Source: JAKBCQ01 sp021807585
GTDB taxonomy: Bacteria; Planctomycetota; Planctomycetia; Isosphaerales; Isosphaeraceae
NCBI GenBank assembly: GCA_027325115.1
Contig: DAHWFG010000151.1
Coordinates: 1-15,104 of the forward strand
Length of the DNA: 15,104 nucleotides
Reading direction: 5' to 3'
The position numbers and the translations under genes are program-made. Below are positions 14,922 through 15,104 of the stretch, in pieces. Numbering within the stretch: the first letter of the stretch is position 1; each line of letters opens with the position of its first letter. The notes under the pieces are model-generated. The model ran no database searches, had not been told where the DNA came from, and saw only the letters and a program-made list of their open reading frames with translations.

Positions 14922-15104
14922 GTGGCGAAAAAGTACGACGTCGTGATGAAAGAATTGGTCGAACGCGATCCCGCGGCGTGGCTGAAGTTTCTTGAAATCG
15001 ACGCCCCGGGGCCGATTCAGATCATCAACACCGACCTCTCGACGATCCTTTTGGAAGCCGACAAGATCCTCCTGATCGATTCGGGCAGGCCGCATTTGGT
15101 CCAT
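14922..15104 (+). CDS. Rpn-like PD-(D/E)xK nuclease family protein, N-terminal 61 residues, partial at right edge
   Basis: The gene starts with GTG behind a strong GGAGG and remains open to the last base. The protein opens MAKKYDVVMKELVERDPAAW, then has DLSTILLEADKILLIDS, matching the start of the Rpn/COG5464-like family of PD-(D/E)xK proteins, which is common in planctomycetes and cyanobacteria and often annotated as recombination-promoting nuclease or putative transposase. The Asp in EADKIL is the position of the first active-site acidic residue in that family. The core and the remaining catalytic residues lie beyond the window, so activity cannot be judged. It is too short here for most ORF listings. 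Confidence 0.75.
   Translation, partial: MAKKYDVVMKELVERDPAAWLKFLEIDAPGPIQIINTDLSTILLEADKILLIDSGRPHLVH

Noticed and set aside
1..15104. CRISPR arrays, tRNA or rRNA genes, insertion sequences and phage genes
   Set aside because: I looked for short regular repeats with spacers, cloverleaf arms, transposase motifs and terminal inverted repeats, and saw none that hold up.

Overview
The window looks like chromosomal DNA of a planctomycete, probably of the Isosphaeraceae type. The grounds are a giant secreted repeat protein whose N-terminus carries a variant of the planctomycete LEPR-XLL motif, an ECF sigma factor of the kind expanded in that phylum, moderately GC-rich DNA with AT-rich intergenic stretches, and a mix of good Shine-Dalgarno sites with leaders that have none. 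The assignment rests on sequence character only; there is no rRNA or other marker gene here.

Layout. (1) From 6444 leftward off the left edge, the minus strand is one uninterrupted reading frame of 2148 codons with no stop. I checked every codon on the plus-strand side for TTA, CTA and TCA and found none in frame. It encodes a basic N-terminus with a LEPR-XLL-like motif and then about 20 tandem domains of roughly 106 residues resembling the bacterial pre-peptidase C-terminal (PPC) beta-sandwich. The frame has no terminus in the window and is easy to miss in ORF listings. (2) A 493-base divergent intergenic region holds a perfect 11-bp inverted repeat. (3) An ECF sigma factor at 6938-7546 (+) diverges from the giant gene. 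(4) A compact three-gene minus-strand operon (10737 to 7565) encodes an enolase-superfamily N-succinylamino acid racemase/o-succinylbenzoate synthase, an M20 metallo-hydrolase and a GNAT acyltransferase. This is the gene set known from Geobacillus kaustophilus to convert D-amino acids irreversibly to L-amino acids through N-succinyl intermediates. (5) An AT-rich gap is followed by a possible 78-codon small ORF and a 590-residue coiled-coil protein with a C-terminal Mrr-type PD-(D/E)xK nuclease domain (+). (6) A secreted five-bladed beta-propeller protein related to glycoside hydrolases lies on the minus strand. (7) The window ends in the 5' part of an Rpn-like nuclease gene (+), starting with GTG.

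How the genes may work together: the operon is the one clear pathway (succinylate, racemise, hydrolyse). The divergent sigma factor is a candidate regulator of the giant surface protein, but only by position. The Mrr-like and Rpn-like genes are isolated accessory genes of the defence or genome-plasticity kind. The strongest points for a second look are the hidden giant ORF with its alternating two-domain repeat, and the D-to-L amino acid operon in a planctomycete-like genome.
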